Shown piece by piece: positions 10,721 to 27,329 of a stretch of DNA of 64,000 bases (position 1 is its first letter; each line of letters starts with the position of its first letter). Origin of the DNA: Daphnia carinata (lineage: Eukaryota; Arthropoda; Branchiopoda; Diplostraca; Daphniidae); assembly GCF_022539665.2 (NCBI RefSeq), contig NC_081331.1, positions 10,447,534-10,511,533 on the forward strand, given 5' to 3'. The position numbers and the translations under genes were made by a program. The notes under the pieces are model-generated. The model had not been told where the DNA came from and did no database searches. It saw only the letters and a program-made list of their open reading frames with translations.

Positions 10721-12784
10721 GACGATGATAAAATTTTCCTGAAAAGATAAACTTCGTAAAAAATTCTTGCAGTCCATGCTGATATCGTTTTCATACCTTA
10801 CTGTAGCTAAACGTTGTTGAAAACGTATTCCTCTCGTTACTCCCCTCATTCACCGCCTTCCCAAGAAGACCAAGAGCAACTCCCAACACGACTATGTGTT
10901 CACGATTTTTAACGTCTCCTAACAACAAACCCACCCGAGCCGCCGACTATAACCTTGATAACAGAAGCAGCGCTATCGTCATCTAGCGGGAAAAACTTTT
11001 GGCCAAACCTACGCTGCTGTGCTAAAAAATGGTACCGTTGGATTAAAAAAATGTTGAAGTAATAATTTCCTGCGGTGAACTAGCACCGGTAAATAAATAC
11101 AAAAATAAACCGAACGTTACGGAAGGAAAATTACGACAAGGCGAAGTCTTCGATTCTGTAGGGAGGTTTCAGGCTGGCAGTTGCTTAGGGTTCTATTAAT
11201 GTTTACTTTGACAGTCTTAATGATTCAATATGGGTTGACAGATCTTTGCCTGGCATTTGTGACATCATCACACCCAGAAAGGTCAATTCTTGTATATGTA
11301 TCTTACGTGCGATTAACCTCCAAGAATCATACAAATGACATATCAACTTATTAGGACCAATTCCGATTTTTTTAAATTTAAACAAGTTTCTTGAACTGAA
11401 TCTCCGAGATGACAACGTAACGTCCTTCAAAGCTCTCTAATAAGGTGTGGAGATGCGGAAGTGCCTTAGAAAGAAAAAGGCCATGCAAACCAGCATGCAC
11501 CTAGCCGCAAGCATGCTTGCTTGGTTGTTCGCTTGACGAGTTCAAGGTTTCGTTCTTCAGACTCTTGAAACTCACAATACTGGGTGCGTCTGACACACGA
11601 GCAACAGTTCATCTAATATTTAACCATTTAAAACTACTAATAAGATATGTTCCCAATAAATCTAAATATCTTCTCAAGCAAAACGTTTTCGAACATGTGC
11701 TATCAGTTTGTACCATATGGCGATCATTTCAGAAGATGAATTTGTGCAGAACTATCCAAGCAAGTCGTAGACTGATGAAAAAGGAGTGTATGTGAACAAG
11801 TACCCTTAGATTCCATAACGGAGATCCAAAGGGCTTCGTCTCATTTGGACTCTTCGGTAAAGGTCATCGACACTGCGAGCTGACGAAGGCCTTCTTCACA
11901 CACACAGACACACACACACCCGGCAACGGGGATATTGCTGAATATGTATGTAGTTGTGGCTCGTTTCCCTTATACCAGTGTTCGATATATCGGCTGCTTC
12001 CTCCTTTTTTTTTATTGTGCTTCCAGTATTGGTTTGCTATTCATTTTGACCAGAATTAGCAGGAGTTAATGATTCATTTGTATGAACTCTTGTTTCCATG
12101 GAACACAAGCAAAACATAATGCATTCCAAACAACTCAGGTGATTGGAGTACTGTTACCGTATAAACATGGCTCCGTAGTCTATACACACTCCTTCCCACT
12201 AGTCGAATCTCGTTTTCGTTGTTTATTTTCCCAGTGACCAGCCAGCACTTGACTAGCTTAGGTTTATAACCATTTCTTTTTTTTTCATTTAAGAGCAGCC
12301 ACCATCTGGGTACAGCGGTTTGTTTGTTGCCATTGTAATGTGTCTAAAAGGAAGTTGATTGCAGAATCATAGATAGAAGTCCATGCTGCCACAAGTTCAA
12401 TAGCACTGCTCGATATCGTGAACCTAGTTAGCGAATATCGACTTAGGAGACGAAAGTCTTCTATGTTATCGTTTAAAAGTCGTAACACCATCCACGAGTA
12501 CTTTTATCAAACCAAGTTTATCTGACAAACTTAAGAAAACTAGGTAGAAATGTTTCCATTAATATTTCGTTCATCCCAACTTTTATTTTCAATAGATATT
12601 GATAGTATTTACTTCGTTTCTCATCTCTGATAGCCGTAGTCACTGAGGCACCTCAACCGGCCTCAATGGAACGCATTATCAGCACCTATTTTACCAAGAG
12701 GATCTGACGCCGCAATCATTTATCAGGAACCGGGAACAAAGTTGGCTGTATTGATTTGTCAGTAGTACGACGTCCTTTGCCAAC
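10721..12784. other. Intergenic stretch with no supported gene
   Basis: It holds the 5' end of the ABHD2 transcript at its left edge and otherwise no recognisable exon. A perfect 14-bp palindrome (GCAAGCATGCTTGC) sits at 11507-11520 and a short CA-rich microsatellite at 11897-11919. Confidence 0.5.
11897..11919. repeat. Imperfect (CA)n microsatellite
   Basis: About 23 bases of alternating CA with one CAGA interruption. Confidence 0.8.
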
Positions 12785-13249
12785 TTAGAGAGCAGATAAT
12801 AAGATAGTTGAGAATGTGACGACGGCAGCAGCAGTTGTTGCGATAAATGCCCAGCCAGATCCAGCTGGAATCGATGCTGAATGAACAATGTTGTCGGCTA
12901 CGAGACCGTCACCGAGGTTACACAAGTCACCCACGCACGCCGTAAAGCAAGTCCGTTCATCCTTTTCGATCTGGCAGTTGTTCCGCTCAAAGACTTTAGT
13001 CCTCCCGTCGCATCCTCGATAGAAGCTCCTTCGTTTTTTTTATTGAAAGTACAGATAAAATTCTTGTTACTTCAACAATGATATCGATTACGTACTTGAC
13101 ACGTTGAGACGGCCATTCTTCCACTCTTACAATCGTGCACGCATCCCGCGCGCAAGTATCTAATATTCCATGAGGTAGAGTCGCTGGATCCGTTTCACAT
13201 GGACTGCTCTCTGAGGTGGACGTGCAAGCGTAACATCGCATTGGACCGT
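12785..13249 (-). CDS. Ly6/uPAR-domain GPI-anchored surface protein, 3' part
   Basis: Two minus-strand exons are visible: 13249-13096 and about 13025 (or 13028) to 12785. The first begins with GPMRCYACTSTSESSPC and has cysteines spaced as in the first loops of three-finger Ly6 proteins. The second carries NNCQIEKDERTCFTACVG followed by the family's closing CxxxDLCN-like motif (VGDLCNLGDG), then a hydrophobic C-terminal tail (FIATTAAAVVTFSTILLSAL) that fits a GPI-attachment signal. Insect relatives (for example boudin, crooked, quiver) act at the cell surface in septate junctions or neuronal excitability; which one this matches is unclear. The signal-peptide exon was not found in the 1.5 kb upstream. 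The splice acceptor of the last exon is ambiguous by three bases. Confidence 0.7.
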
Positions 13250-14810
13250 CTGTAAATAATAGATGAGAAATAAAAATTGGCGCGATTATTTTTCATTTAG
13301 CTCGACCAGATATTGACCCAGCTCTTGCCGTGTGTACTAGACGACTTCTCTCATTCTGCTTTTTTGCCTCCCATTTTGGTCAGCTGTATGTATACAACAG
13401 ATGATCCCTAAATCTTGGCTGTCATCTTCTCGTATTTGGTGTATAAATGATAAGCTCCAGAACGTCGGTTCTTACCTATGCCAAGAAGTCTTCATCTGAA
13501 TAGACGAACTTCTAAAAAAACAGGAGGAAGCTGCCTTTACGTCATGCGTACTAAAGAGCTAAGATAAGGTTCATTTTTTGTTGATTCTTGGCTGAAAGCC
13601 CCGCTTTCATTGATTCAATTTCGTGCTGTTATCGCCAACTGTAACTTTCGGGTAAGTAAATCCCTCGAGAGAACTGCGTTTGAATGTATCTTGTTACCTC
13701 TTTAACTATGATACTTGCCACGCATCGATCTATCTCATTAGCTTTCTTGGTAATCAGCGATGAACTCCTAATTTGTCTTTTCAGTCAATATTTTTGGGCA
13801 CCACGATAGAGGTATCTGGTTGCAGAAGAGCAATTTCCTAGAAATGTAGATCGGTTCGCTACGATTGTTCGATGTCTTCGATAATTGAAAAAGCAAAATC
13901 GATAGAATAGGAAAAACGCAAAGCGGTCTCGCCATCTATTGGTGATTTGGAAAACAATAAATAACCAGGCACTAGGTGGCGAAAGTAATCAGCCACATTG
14001 CAACAACGGGCTCATCTTGCAAACCACAAACCATGTGTTGCTTTTTGGTTGTACAGCCAAAGAAAAATGACAACACGACTAACGTCAAAGTACCAACCAG
14101 GCAACCAGCGTTCACTAGAAATGCAATAACGTCATCCAACCTCCAAGGGTTTCATTACGACCACACTACGACAACCTCAATGTCAAATGACATTAAATGG
14201 GATGCCAAGAATCTGATAAGGTACTTTTTAACTCAAGGGAATGGCTTAAAAATAAATGGAAAAAAAAAATACTTCTCTAATGGGGAGGAGGATTGTTTCT
14301 CCATTGGCTGCAGGCGTGTAACTAAATTGGGGGTGGAAGAACAGGGTTAAAGTTGGAGTACTCCACCCCCCCAATGTAAAAAAGAAAGAGGGCGAAATAT
14401 TAATAATAATAAAAAAAAATCCGAAGGGTCAAAAAGTCCCCCTCCTCCATTTTTGTCCGACAGACAAGTGGTAAAAGAAGAAGAATTGTCTCTAGGCTGA
14501 CTCGACAGTGCGTGGTCGTAGCTCAGGCGTTCCTCTCATTAGTAGAAAAAAAAAACAAATAGAAAAGAAGAGAAAGAAATCTTTCTTTCTAGTGTGTGTG
14601 TGTGTGTTTGTTTTGTGCCATAAGAGATTGTGGGACTGATATCTCGAACCAAGCAGTGGGTGTCTATCGCGCAGTTTTTTTTCCCGGTCGTCGTGCGTGC
14701 GATTTTTTGGTATACGGCAGGGCGCAACTGCGCATTAGTCGGCGGGGGATATCTCGCACACAACACATTTTACAAGGGTAGTCGAGTGGTGCGTCTTAGA
14801 GTTAAGCAAA
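13250..14810. other. Stretch without a recognised exon (Ly6 upstream / AGO1 promoter side)
   Basis: The missing first exon of the Ly6 gene should be here or beyond. A 124-codon open frame at 13976-14350 has low-complexity N/T-rich composition and no recognisable domain. The right end, from about 14500, is the likely promoter and 5' leader of the longer AGO1 transcript. Confidence 0.4.
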
Positions 14811-17800
14811 ATGGGGGTCGCTTGTACTCTCAACAACACTCACATTCTTATGGATAAATATGTCAATGGCAGTAAGTTTTGGCTTTTACTTATATGTCTT
14901 TTATTCTACCCTTTCGCCAAAACTTTTCTTAGTCTGCCAAGTCTTTTGGTTTGTTTACCTGCCAAGCTTTGAAGTGTGGTGGTTGCCAGTGAAGTAGTGA
15001 ATAGCAACTGGGTGAGCAAAACTGTCCAAGAGATGACATGGACTAAAACAAGATTCTCCATTGCTCCGTACATGCCGTATGTTGTGAAACTTGTGATGTC
15101 TTGTTCAATCGGGAGAATTCAATGGTTTTAGTGTACTCGGGCACTGACAACAGTAGCACGACGCGCTCTAGGCTGTTAGCAATCGACTGAATTTTCTAGG
15201 AACTTGTATAGAAAAATTTGCTTCATAAAGAAACTCGATTGGTTTGTTGTTGAGAAAGGTGTCCTGGATTTTTGGCATTTTCCCACTCTCCTTCTGTCAT
15301 TGAAGCTTCTACCACGAAGCTAAAACTATGCGTCGAATCTGCTGAGTAAATTTTAAGTTTTGAAACATTTTTAGTTGATTAATTTTGATCAGTTGTCACC
15401 TGCAAACAAGTAATTTTAAAGAGATAAAAATTCTTATTCTTTAAAAACGACGTTGCTTTGCTTGTTGCCGCTTTGTTTTTCTACTGCTGAGGGATTTTTC
15501 CCTGCGTCTGGTCGCGCCGCCATCTTGGTTAAAAAAAAGGAAGGAAGGGAAACGGACGGGCCTTTGTGGGGTTTTGAGCCACAACTTCCGTGCGTCGTTG
15601 TGTGCCTCGTTTCTTTGGTGTTTTGCTTCAATAACTTATTATTCTATCCATCTATACAAGAAGTTGTTGTTCCTTGGTGATTTTCGCTCTTGTCAAACGT
15701 TAATTTTTTTTAAACGGCGCCAAACTTGTCGATGTGGAATCGTGTGGACGTATTATGTACCCTGTTGGCCAGCGTAAGTTGCCCTCGATTCCGAATATGA
15801 TTTAGACGACCGCCCTACAGGCACAGTGATTAAAATTTTCATACAATTATTATCTGAAGAATCGTTTGTTGTTGTTCGCTAAGGTTTCATTAAAATGTTT
15901 TTTAACCTTGATTTTGCATTCCTTCCGTATACGACAGTGCTGGATGACTAACACAGGGAATGGCAAGGGCGTGTGAGCGTCGATAATATGCTTCAGTCCA
16001 CTTCCATACGTTTAGTTTACTTGAGATTAAAAACGTTTACTGGGGGGTTGGAAACGATCGTTGAACGTAATCTACTAGTAAGTCGGATCATAATCTTGGC
16101 AATTGTGACAGAAAGCTTCATATCTCTCAGTTTTTGTGAGTTGCATCATTGAGTGAAATATAACCATGGAGTTAGTAGTAGAGGACAATGAGCTTAAAAG
16201 TTGATACCGTTTTATGTTATTATATATTTGAGTGTTTGTTGCCATATACATATTCTAAAAATTTCTTTTCCCTTTGCAGCAGGAGCACTTGGCCCTTCAG
16301 GTGTTGGAGCCCAGTCACTTGTATCCAGTGGAGGTATTGGAAGTGGAAGCAACAGCAGTAGCAGCAGCACCAGCAGTAATTGTGGGACAAGTTTGAGTGG
16401 AGTGAGTGGCGGTAGTGGAAGTGGAGGAGGTACTGCTTTAATGACTCCCATGGCCCCTATGGCCCCGGTCCCACCTATGATGCCTCCAACACAGCAACCA
16501 CCACCAATGGCTTCGGCCACGCCGCAAGCTGCGGCACCAGAACTTCCTATGTTTGTTTGTCCCCGTCGTCCCAATCTTGGTCGTGAGGGTAGACCCATCA
16601 TGCTTCGAGCCAACCATTTTCAAATATCGATGCCAAGAGGCTACATTCACCACTATGATATCAGCATTCAACCAGACAAGTGCCCGAGAAAAGTCAATCG
16701 GTGAGAATTAGCCAGGGGGTGTTAGTGTTGTTCACTGTAAAGTAACATTGTTAGTAATGAATTCGTGATTTACAGGGAGATTATTGAGACTATGGTGCAC
16801 GCCTACAGCAAAATTTTTGGAGCACTGAAACCCGTCTTTGATGGTCGCAGCAACTTGTATACTCGAGATCCTCTGCCAATTGGCAATGAACGAGTCGAGT
16901 TGGACGTTACGCTGCCTGGCGAAGGAAAAGATCGTGTGTTCCATGTTGCTATTAAATGGCTGGCCAAAGTGTCCCTCTATGCCCTCGAGGAAGCCTTGGA
17001 AGGCATGTCAACTACGTGCTCGTTCTTTGCGTATGAATAATTACAATGTTATGTGATTTCCCTGTAGGTCGCATTCGTACGATTCCAATGGATGCCATTT
17101 TGGCTCTCGACGTGGTTATGCGCCATTTACCTTCTATGACTTACACTCCGGTTGGCCGGAGTTTCTTCTCATCACCTGATGGCTACTACCATCCTCTGGG
17201 TGGCGGTCGCGAAGTCTGGTTCGGTTTCCACCAGTCTGTCCGCCCTTCACAATGGAAGATGATGCTAAATATTGACGTTTCGGCTACGGCTTTTTACAAG
17301 TCACAACCAGTGATTGAATTTATGTGCGAGGTCTTAGACATTCGCGATGTTAACGAGCAGAGGAAACCATTGACGGATTCTCAGCGAGTAAAATTCACCA
17401 AAGAGATCAAAGGTGGGTTCGCTGGTGGGTTGTCGCCTAAAACTAGTTTGGTAGGTACCTTTTTATTAAACCACTGTTTTTAAATCATCACAGGCTTGAA
17501 AATCGAAATCACTCATTGTGGAACAATGAGACGAAAATACCGTGTATGCAACGTCACACGTCGTCCGGCTCAAATGCAGTCCTTCCCACTGCAGTTGGAA
17601 AATGGCCAGACTGTCGAATGCACAGTGGCTAAATATTTCTTGGACAAGTACAAAATGAAACTGCGCTACCCGCATCTGCCCTGCCTGCAGGTTTGTCTAA
17701 CTTTTAGTGTAACTTGTTGCGGTTAAATGCATCAGCTCGATTTTCCTGATATTTTTATTAGGTTGGACAAGAGCACAAACATACTTACTTGCCATTGGAA

Positions 17801-20065
17801 GTTTGCAACATTGTTGCTGGGCAGCGGTGCATAAAGAAACTAACGGACATGCAAACATCGACTATGATCAAAGCTACTGCCCGATCGGCCCCCGACCGCG
17901 AGCGTGAAATCAATAACCTAATACGAAAGGCTGACTTTAATAACGATCCCTACGTCCAAGAATTTGGCCTGACCATATCCAATAGGTAAATGATTTTTAC
18001 CATGTTCATTCGTGTCGGGGTTCTCATCGCGTCATTATCTCTTCGTTAGCATGATGGAAGTGCGTGGTCGCGTGCTTCCCCCACCCAAACTACAATATGG
18101 GGGAAGAACCAAGCAACAGGCACTGCCCAATCAAGGTGTCTGGGATATGCGTGGCAAGCAATTCTTCACCGGTGTCGAGATTCGTGTCTGGGCCATCGCC
18201 TGTTTCGCCCCTCAAAGAACAGTGCGTGAAGACGCGCTGAGAAATTTCACCCAGCAATTGCAAAAGATAAGCAATGACGCCGGCATGCCCATTATTGGTA
18301 AGAACAACAAAAATGTTTCCTTTGTCTAGTGTCCATTGGTGATCAAATTTGAATTTTTAGGTCAACCGTGCTTCTGCAAGTATGCCACCGGTCCCGATCA
18401 AGTGGAGCCCATGTTCCGCTACCTCAAGTCAACCTTCCAAGGTCTCCAACTGGTGTGTGTTGTTCTACCCGGCAAAACTCCCGTCTATGGTACGATCAGT
18501 TCCATCAATCTGTTTCAGTTCTTTGGCTTGAAATAATAAAACGCATTCTTTAATTTTCATTGATCAACAGCCGAAGTCAAACGTGTGGGAGACACAGTCC
18601 TGGGAATGGCCACACAGTGTGTCCAAGCAAAAAATGTCAACAAAACGTCGCCTCAAACTCTGTCCAATTTATGTCTGAAGATCAATGTTAAACTTGGCGG
18701 TGTCAACAGTATCCTCGTTCCTACTATTCGTCCGAAGGTAATAAATCACAATACGTGCTTGATGTCGGATGTTCTTGGTTTCTAATGTGTGATTTTTTCT
18801 CCTGTTTATTCATAGGTGTTCAATGAACCAGTTATTTTCCTCGGAGCCGATATAACTCATCCGCCGGCTGGTGACAACAAGAAACCCTCGATCGCAGCTG
18901 TTGTCGGCTCGATGGACGCTCATCCTTCGCGCTACGCCGCAACCGTTCGCGTCCAGCAGCACCGCCAAGAAGTCATTCAAGAACTCAGTGCTATGGTTCG
19001 GTAAGAAAAGCTTTTCCTTCATCATACGTTCCATGAAGTAATGTGAATGGCTAACAAATTTTTGTTTCTAATTATTGCAGAGAACTTCTGATTCTGTTCT
19101 ACAAAACAACACGTTTCAAGCCAAACCGAATTATTATGTACCGCGATGGCGCCAGTGAAGGCCAGTTTAGCACCGTAAGTTGTTCTGCTAATTAGAAGTA
19201 TTTGACCAGTCGAGTTTGCAAGTCGCAAAATTTAAAAAATTAACAATTTAATTCCCAGGTTTTGCAACACGAGTTAACCGCCATCCGCGAGGCATGCATC
19301 AAATTGGAACCGGACTACAAACCGGGTATCACCTTTATCGTTGTTCAAAAGCGCCATCACACAAGACTTTTCTGCGCCGACAAGAAAGAGCAGTCGGGCA
19401 AGTCTGGAAACATTCCCGCCGGTACCACCGTCGATGCGGGCATCACACATCCCACCGAGTTCGACTTTTACTTGTGCTCGCATCAAGGCATTCAGGTAAA
19501 TCGAGGATTCCAATCTCATTCACAACTATATTGTTTGATTATAACATAGATCAATGCTTTATTTTAATTTCTTATAGGGCACTAGCCGTCCGAGCCACTA
19601 CCACGTTCTGTGGGACGACAATCACTTCGACGCTGACGAACTGCAGTGTTTGACTTACCAACTGTGCCACACTTACGTCCGCTGTACTCGTTCCGTCTCC
19701 ATTCCGGCGCCGGCTTATTACGCCCACCTTGTGGCTTTCCGCGCTAGATACCACTTAGTGGAGAAGGAACACGACAGGTAATTTTGTCAAGTGTGGTCGG
19801 CAAACAGTGAACGTATTAATCTCGATTAACTTTTATTCCCGTTTACAGTGGGGAAGGATCACTACAGGATTGCATTAAGAGTTACACCAGGTAAATAATT
19901 CTTCTAATCGTTGGTTTCCAAAACGTGTTGATTCTAATTCGATTTCCATCCAATAGTGGAGAAGGTTCGCATCAAAGCGGAAGCAGCGAGGACCGCACGC
20001 CTGGCGCCATGGCTCGCGCTATCACTGTTCACGCCGATACCAAGAAAGTCATGTACTTTGCTTAA
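14811..20065 (+). CDS. AGO1: Argonaute-1 (miRNA-class Argonaute), about 947 aa
   Basis: Exons: first exon 15755-15773 (MYPVGQ) or alternatively 14811-14871 (MGVACTL...), then 16280-16700, 16776-17002, 17068-17412, 17494-17690, 17762-17985, 18050-18297, 18361-18489, 18571-18737, 18816-19000, 19081-19174, 19259-19495, 19578-19777, optional 19849-19890, 19957-20065. All phases agree. A Gly/Ser-rich and Pro-rich leader precedes the N, PAZ, MID and PIWI domains. The PIWI slicer tetrad is complete: Asp in GADITHPP, Glu in RQEVIQEL, Asp in MYRDGAS, His in YYAHLVAF. The protein ends KKVMYFA as in other animal AGO1 proteins. It binds microRNAs and represses target mRNAs in the cytoplasm. The third intron counted after the first exon starts with GC. 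The first common exon has a NAGNAG acceptor. The two first exons end in the same phase, so two promoters could feed one body. Confidence 0.97.
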
Positions 20066-22175
20066 AAGCACTATCATCAAATTCACCCTCCTTCCCAGTA
20101 AGTTGCCGTTTGGTCATCGCGTGTAAATTGGATCGGATGAGAATGGAGCAGAAATGGTTTGTAATATTTCCACGTGACTTGACGCTGTTTTCTCTAGCTA
20201 TTTTGGAAGGTCAGCTTGTGAGCACAATATCTGACACCTATTTTCATGTCATCGCCACCGCCACCACATCCCTGAATCTTGCGTGCAAGGAGGAGCATTT
20301 CACATCCCATTAACAGAGCCATCCCCGTCACAAAACAAAATGTCCACGGCCGTCAAGTCTTTCATGTATTTTTCACCCTTATAGCAAAAGTCGAAGCATT
20401 TCGGTGGGGTTTTTAATCTAAACTTTGCTCTTCAAAACTATCTATTTGCCGTCTGGATTTTCGGAACACCTAAAATCCTTCAAAGAAAATCCATCGATGC
20501 GAGCACATTCGTGTTGATGGTCGCAAAAACGAAGAAAACGAAAAACAAAAAAAAGAAAAGACGTGTGAGAAAGGATTAGGGCATCAAGCGAAAACGGACT
20601 TCGTTTAGTAGCTTTCGAATGGACAATTGCATTTCCCTCCCAGCGTGTGGATGTAGTACGGACCAAGCAAACATAGAATCGTAATCAATTAGCATTTCCT
20701 TAATCCTGACCTATCGTAGCTACTTAAGAGACAAGACAAAATTTAATTGACATTTTCTTCGTTACCGATCTGTTTGTTTATCAATCACTTTCTTTTTAAG
20801 AACGCTCCAAGCTGTCCTTCCACCTCTTGGTGTTAAAGCATCTGTTTCGTTTCTCGGGAACTGAAATGACATCTGTATTTGAACTGGTGCACGTAAATTC
20901 AAACCTAATCCTTAAAAAATTATCTTGGATAGAGAACCCTCCGCATACGTTTGTTCTTTGATGCACTTCTAATCAAATTTGGTGGGAAAAAAATCGCCGA
21001 TCCCCTCTTCCGCGCTACAAACGTCTTTCATCCTCCATTCAAAATGTAAAAGATAAAGCGAGCAAAACGGAAAGTAGGGAGAGAAAGAATAGTACGCGCA
21101 TTTACAATCTGCAAAGAAAGCCATTTTGCCATGACAAAAATATCGTTATTCCCCAATAATAGTTCTTCTCACACCGACATCGACTACTTTCCTAAAAAAA
21201 AAAAAATAATAATAAAAAAAAAAATGCGTGATTGCAAGTGTGAATGGCGTATGTGTTGTGGAGTGCGAGCGGTCCCACCACATTAGGGCAGCTCTTAGAA
21301 CGTGAGTTGACGCAAATTTTTCAAAACAATATTTCGAGGACAAAAAAAAAATATTCACCCACCTATTCGGCGTTTCGCGTCAGCCCGAAGAAGTTAGTTG
21401 GCAGTGTAATACTACTCCTCGACCCCAATCAAAGTTTGACCTTCTCTTCCTTTTTTTTTTTTAAAGAATATCTTTTCATAACATGTCTTGGTTTTTGTTT
21501 GACTGGATCGTGGAAAAGCGTTTTGTAGCATTTAGTTGTGTGCGTTGTTCTTACATTTTTTTTTTCTATTTTGGAGGGTAGGGAGGAATTCCTGCGAGCG
21601 TTTAATAGCCATATCGTTTCTCTGCAAACGTGAGAAATATCAATTCTTTCTTTTCTTCCCTTTCTCTGCGTCTATCTTGTTCCTTCTGTCTCTCACACAC
21701 ACTATAGTTTGGCTTTGGTTTCTCTCCTTTGTCGCCTGCCGCTCTTTGTCACTGAGTTATGTTCCTCGTGTACCTGTAGCTGCTTTATAAACAAAAGAAA
21801 AACGTGCCGAATTGTTCTCTCGGCTACTATTTGCTAATTAGTGAAACCTGAAGGAATTCAATTTTAGACGAGTCAGAATACCATTGACATATCTGATCCA
21901 TTTCTTTCGACGACAATAGTTTTTTTTCTCTAATTATCTCTACCCGTCCTTGTCCCCCTCTCCTAAAAAAAGAAAATCTTTCCTCCGCTCACGTTCCCGA
22001 TCCCTCCGACAATTCGGCTTTTGAAAAAAAAAATATGATTTTGGGTTTAATTTTACCTCTACTGCATCATATTCCCTCCTCGCCATTTACCTCCAACATG
22101 TATGTATGTGCGTGAGTGTATTTTTCATGTTTTTTCTGTTTTATGTTGCGCATGGTGACCCTTTTTCCTTCTACA

Positions 22176-22218
<43 letters not shown>

Positions 22219-23418
22219 CCATCTCTGTTTTTCTATGTTGTTCCTCCTTATTATCAGTTTCCGGTAGGTCTTTTGATTTCATTTCAGTACGGGATATTTT
22301 TTTTTCCCTTTGTTTAAAAACAAAAAATGTGGGATTCAAAGAGGGGAAAGAAACTAAGTGTTCAAAACCCTTAAAACAAAGACAAGCTCTTCTGCCCAAA
22401 TTTTCTCAACTGAATCCGTTCAAAAGTTTCTAAATAATGTGAGCTATTAATACTGGGTAGAATCCGGATTGCTTTCCTGGTGTTTCTGTTTTCGTGCACC
22501 GACATTCCAAGTCAGATAGGAATCCAAAAAGAAAAGAAAAAAACAACAAGAAACAAAAACAAAGTTTAGTGATCCCATTCACGTCCCGTTCTGAAAGTTC
22601 CAGTCAGCTTTTACTTCCATCATCTTATCCTTTGCCTCCTCTTAGCTTGCAGTTAAGAAAAAATATAGAAAAAAATATAGACGTAATAGTTTGATTTCGA
22701 TGAATAACATTTAACGAACACATCTCTTTTTGGGCATATCTTTTTTTCGGGTAAGGAACGATCGTCTCTCGTTCTTGTTTTCCCAGCTCTTCGGATCAAT
22801 CTCAGTTGAAAACACAGAATATTTGTTGCGCCTGGAATTGGATCTAAACAAATAGAAAGATAATGGAAGACTTCTCCGCTTTTATAGACATAACCACAGA
22901 AAATGGAATCATTTGCGCTGTCAATGTTGGGGTCAATCATCAGTGAGAATAATGTTATCATGTAGTCCTCAGAAAATAGCTCTACTTTTTCTCCCTATCC
23001 ATCTATCTGTCGTAAAAATCATGCGTCCACGTCCCAACCTTGCATAATTTACCCATTTGTTTCATCGCAAGGGGGAAAACTGTATCGTCTATAATACACT
23101 TGGGCGTATTAGCCTGTTTACTCCCAAACGTAATTGTCAGCTCCTTTCCGTCAAACTAAAGCGTGAAAAGGGTTTTTAAATAGCGCGCCAATAAGTACCA
23201 GTTTAGGCACGTCATTTAATGCTGCCACTAGCAGATGGCGTTAGTCCAGTATACTATTTTGGCGGGATTTGATGTTTCAGTTTCATTGTGTAGCTGTTGT
23301 CTGCTTGCTCGCAGTTGCCCACATTGGCGAACATTTTCACGTTCAGATTTTAAGAAATTTTCTTTTGATTTAGTTATTTTATCCCTTCTTAAGTGCCTCT
23401 TGCTACTAATTTTCTACG
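20066..23418 (+). other. AGO1 3' untranslated and intergenic region up to MCM3
   Basis: No coding exon is supported on either strand over 3.3 kb. The sequence is T-rich, with a 37-base T run at 22180-22216, and most open frames are low-complexity F/S or K/R shadows. Long AGO1 3' UTRs are common in animals, so much of this may be transcribed; the cleavage site was not located with confidence. Confidence 0.5.
22180..22216. repeat. Poly(T) tract of 37 bases
   Basis: Uninterrupted run of 37 T on the plus strand. It may be the end of a retroposed minus-strand copy or a simple homopolymer; no target-site duplication was evident. Confidence 0.9.
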
Positions 23419-27236
<3,818 letters not shown>

Positions 27237-27323
27237 TTCGTATTATTTTTTTAAGAACTTTGTATCGGCGTAATTCTTAACGTCTTCCCGTATGCACTAC
27301 TTTTCTCTCGGTCCAACTTCAAT

Positions 27324-27329
27324 AATAAA
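27324..27329 (+). promoter_or_regulatory. Poly(A) signal of MCM3
   Basis: AATAAA 88 bases past the MCM3 stop codon. Confidence 0.6.

Noticed and set aside
11507-11520. 14-bp perfect palindrome GCAAGCATGCTTGC
   Set aside because: Single short palindrome in intergenic DNA; expected by chance often enough and no context.
13976-14350. 124-codon plus-strand frame
   Set aside because: Thr/Asn-rich, no domain, no splice context; looks incidental.
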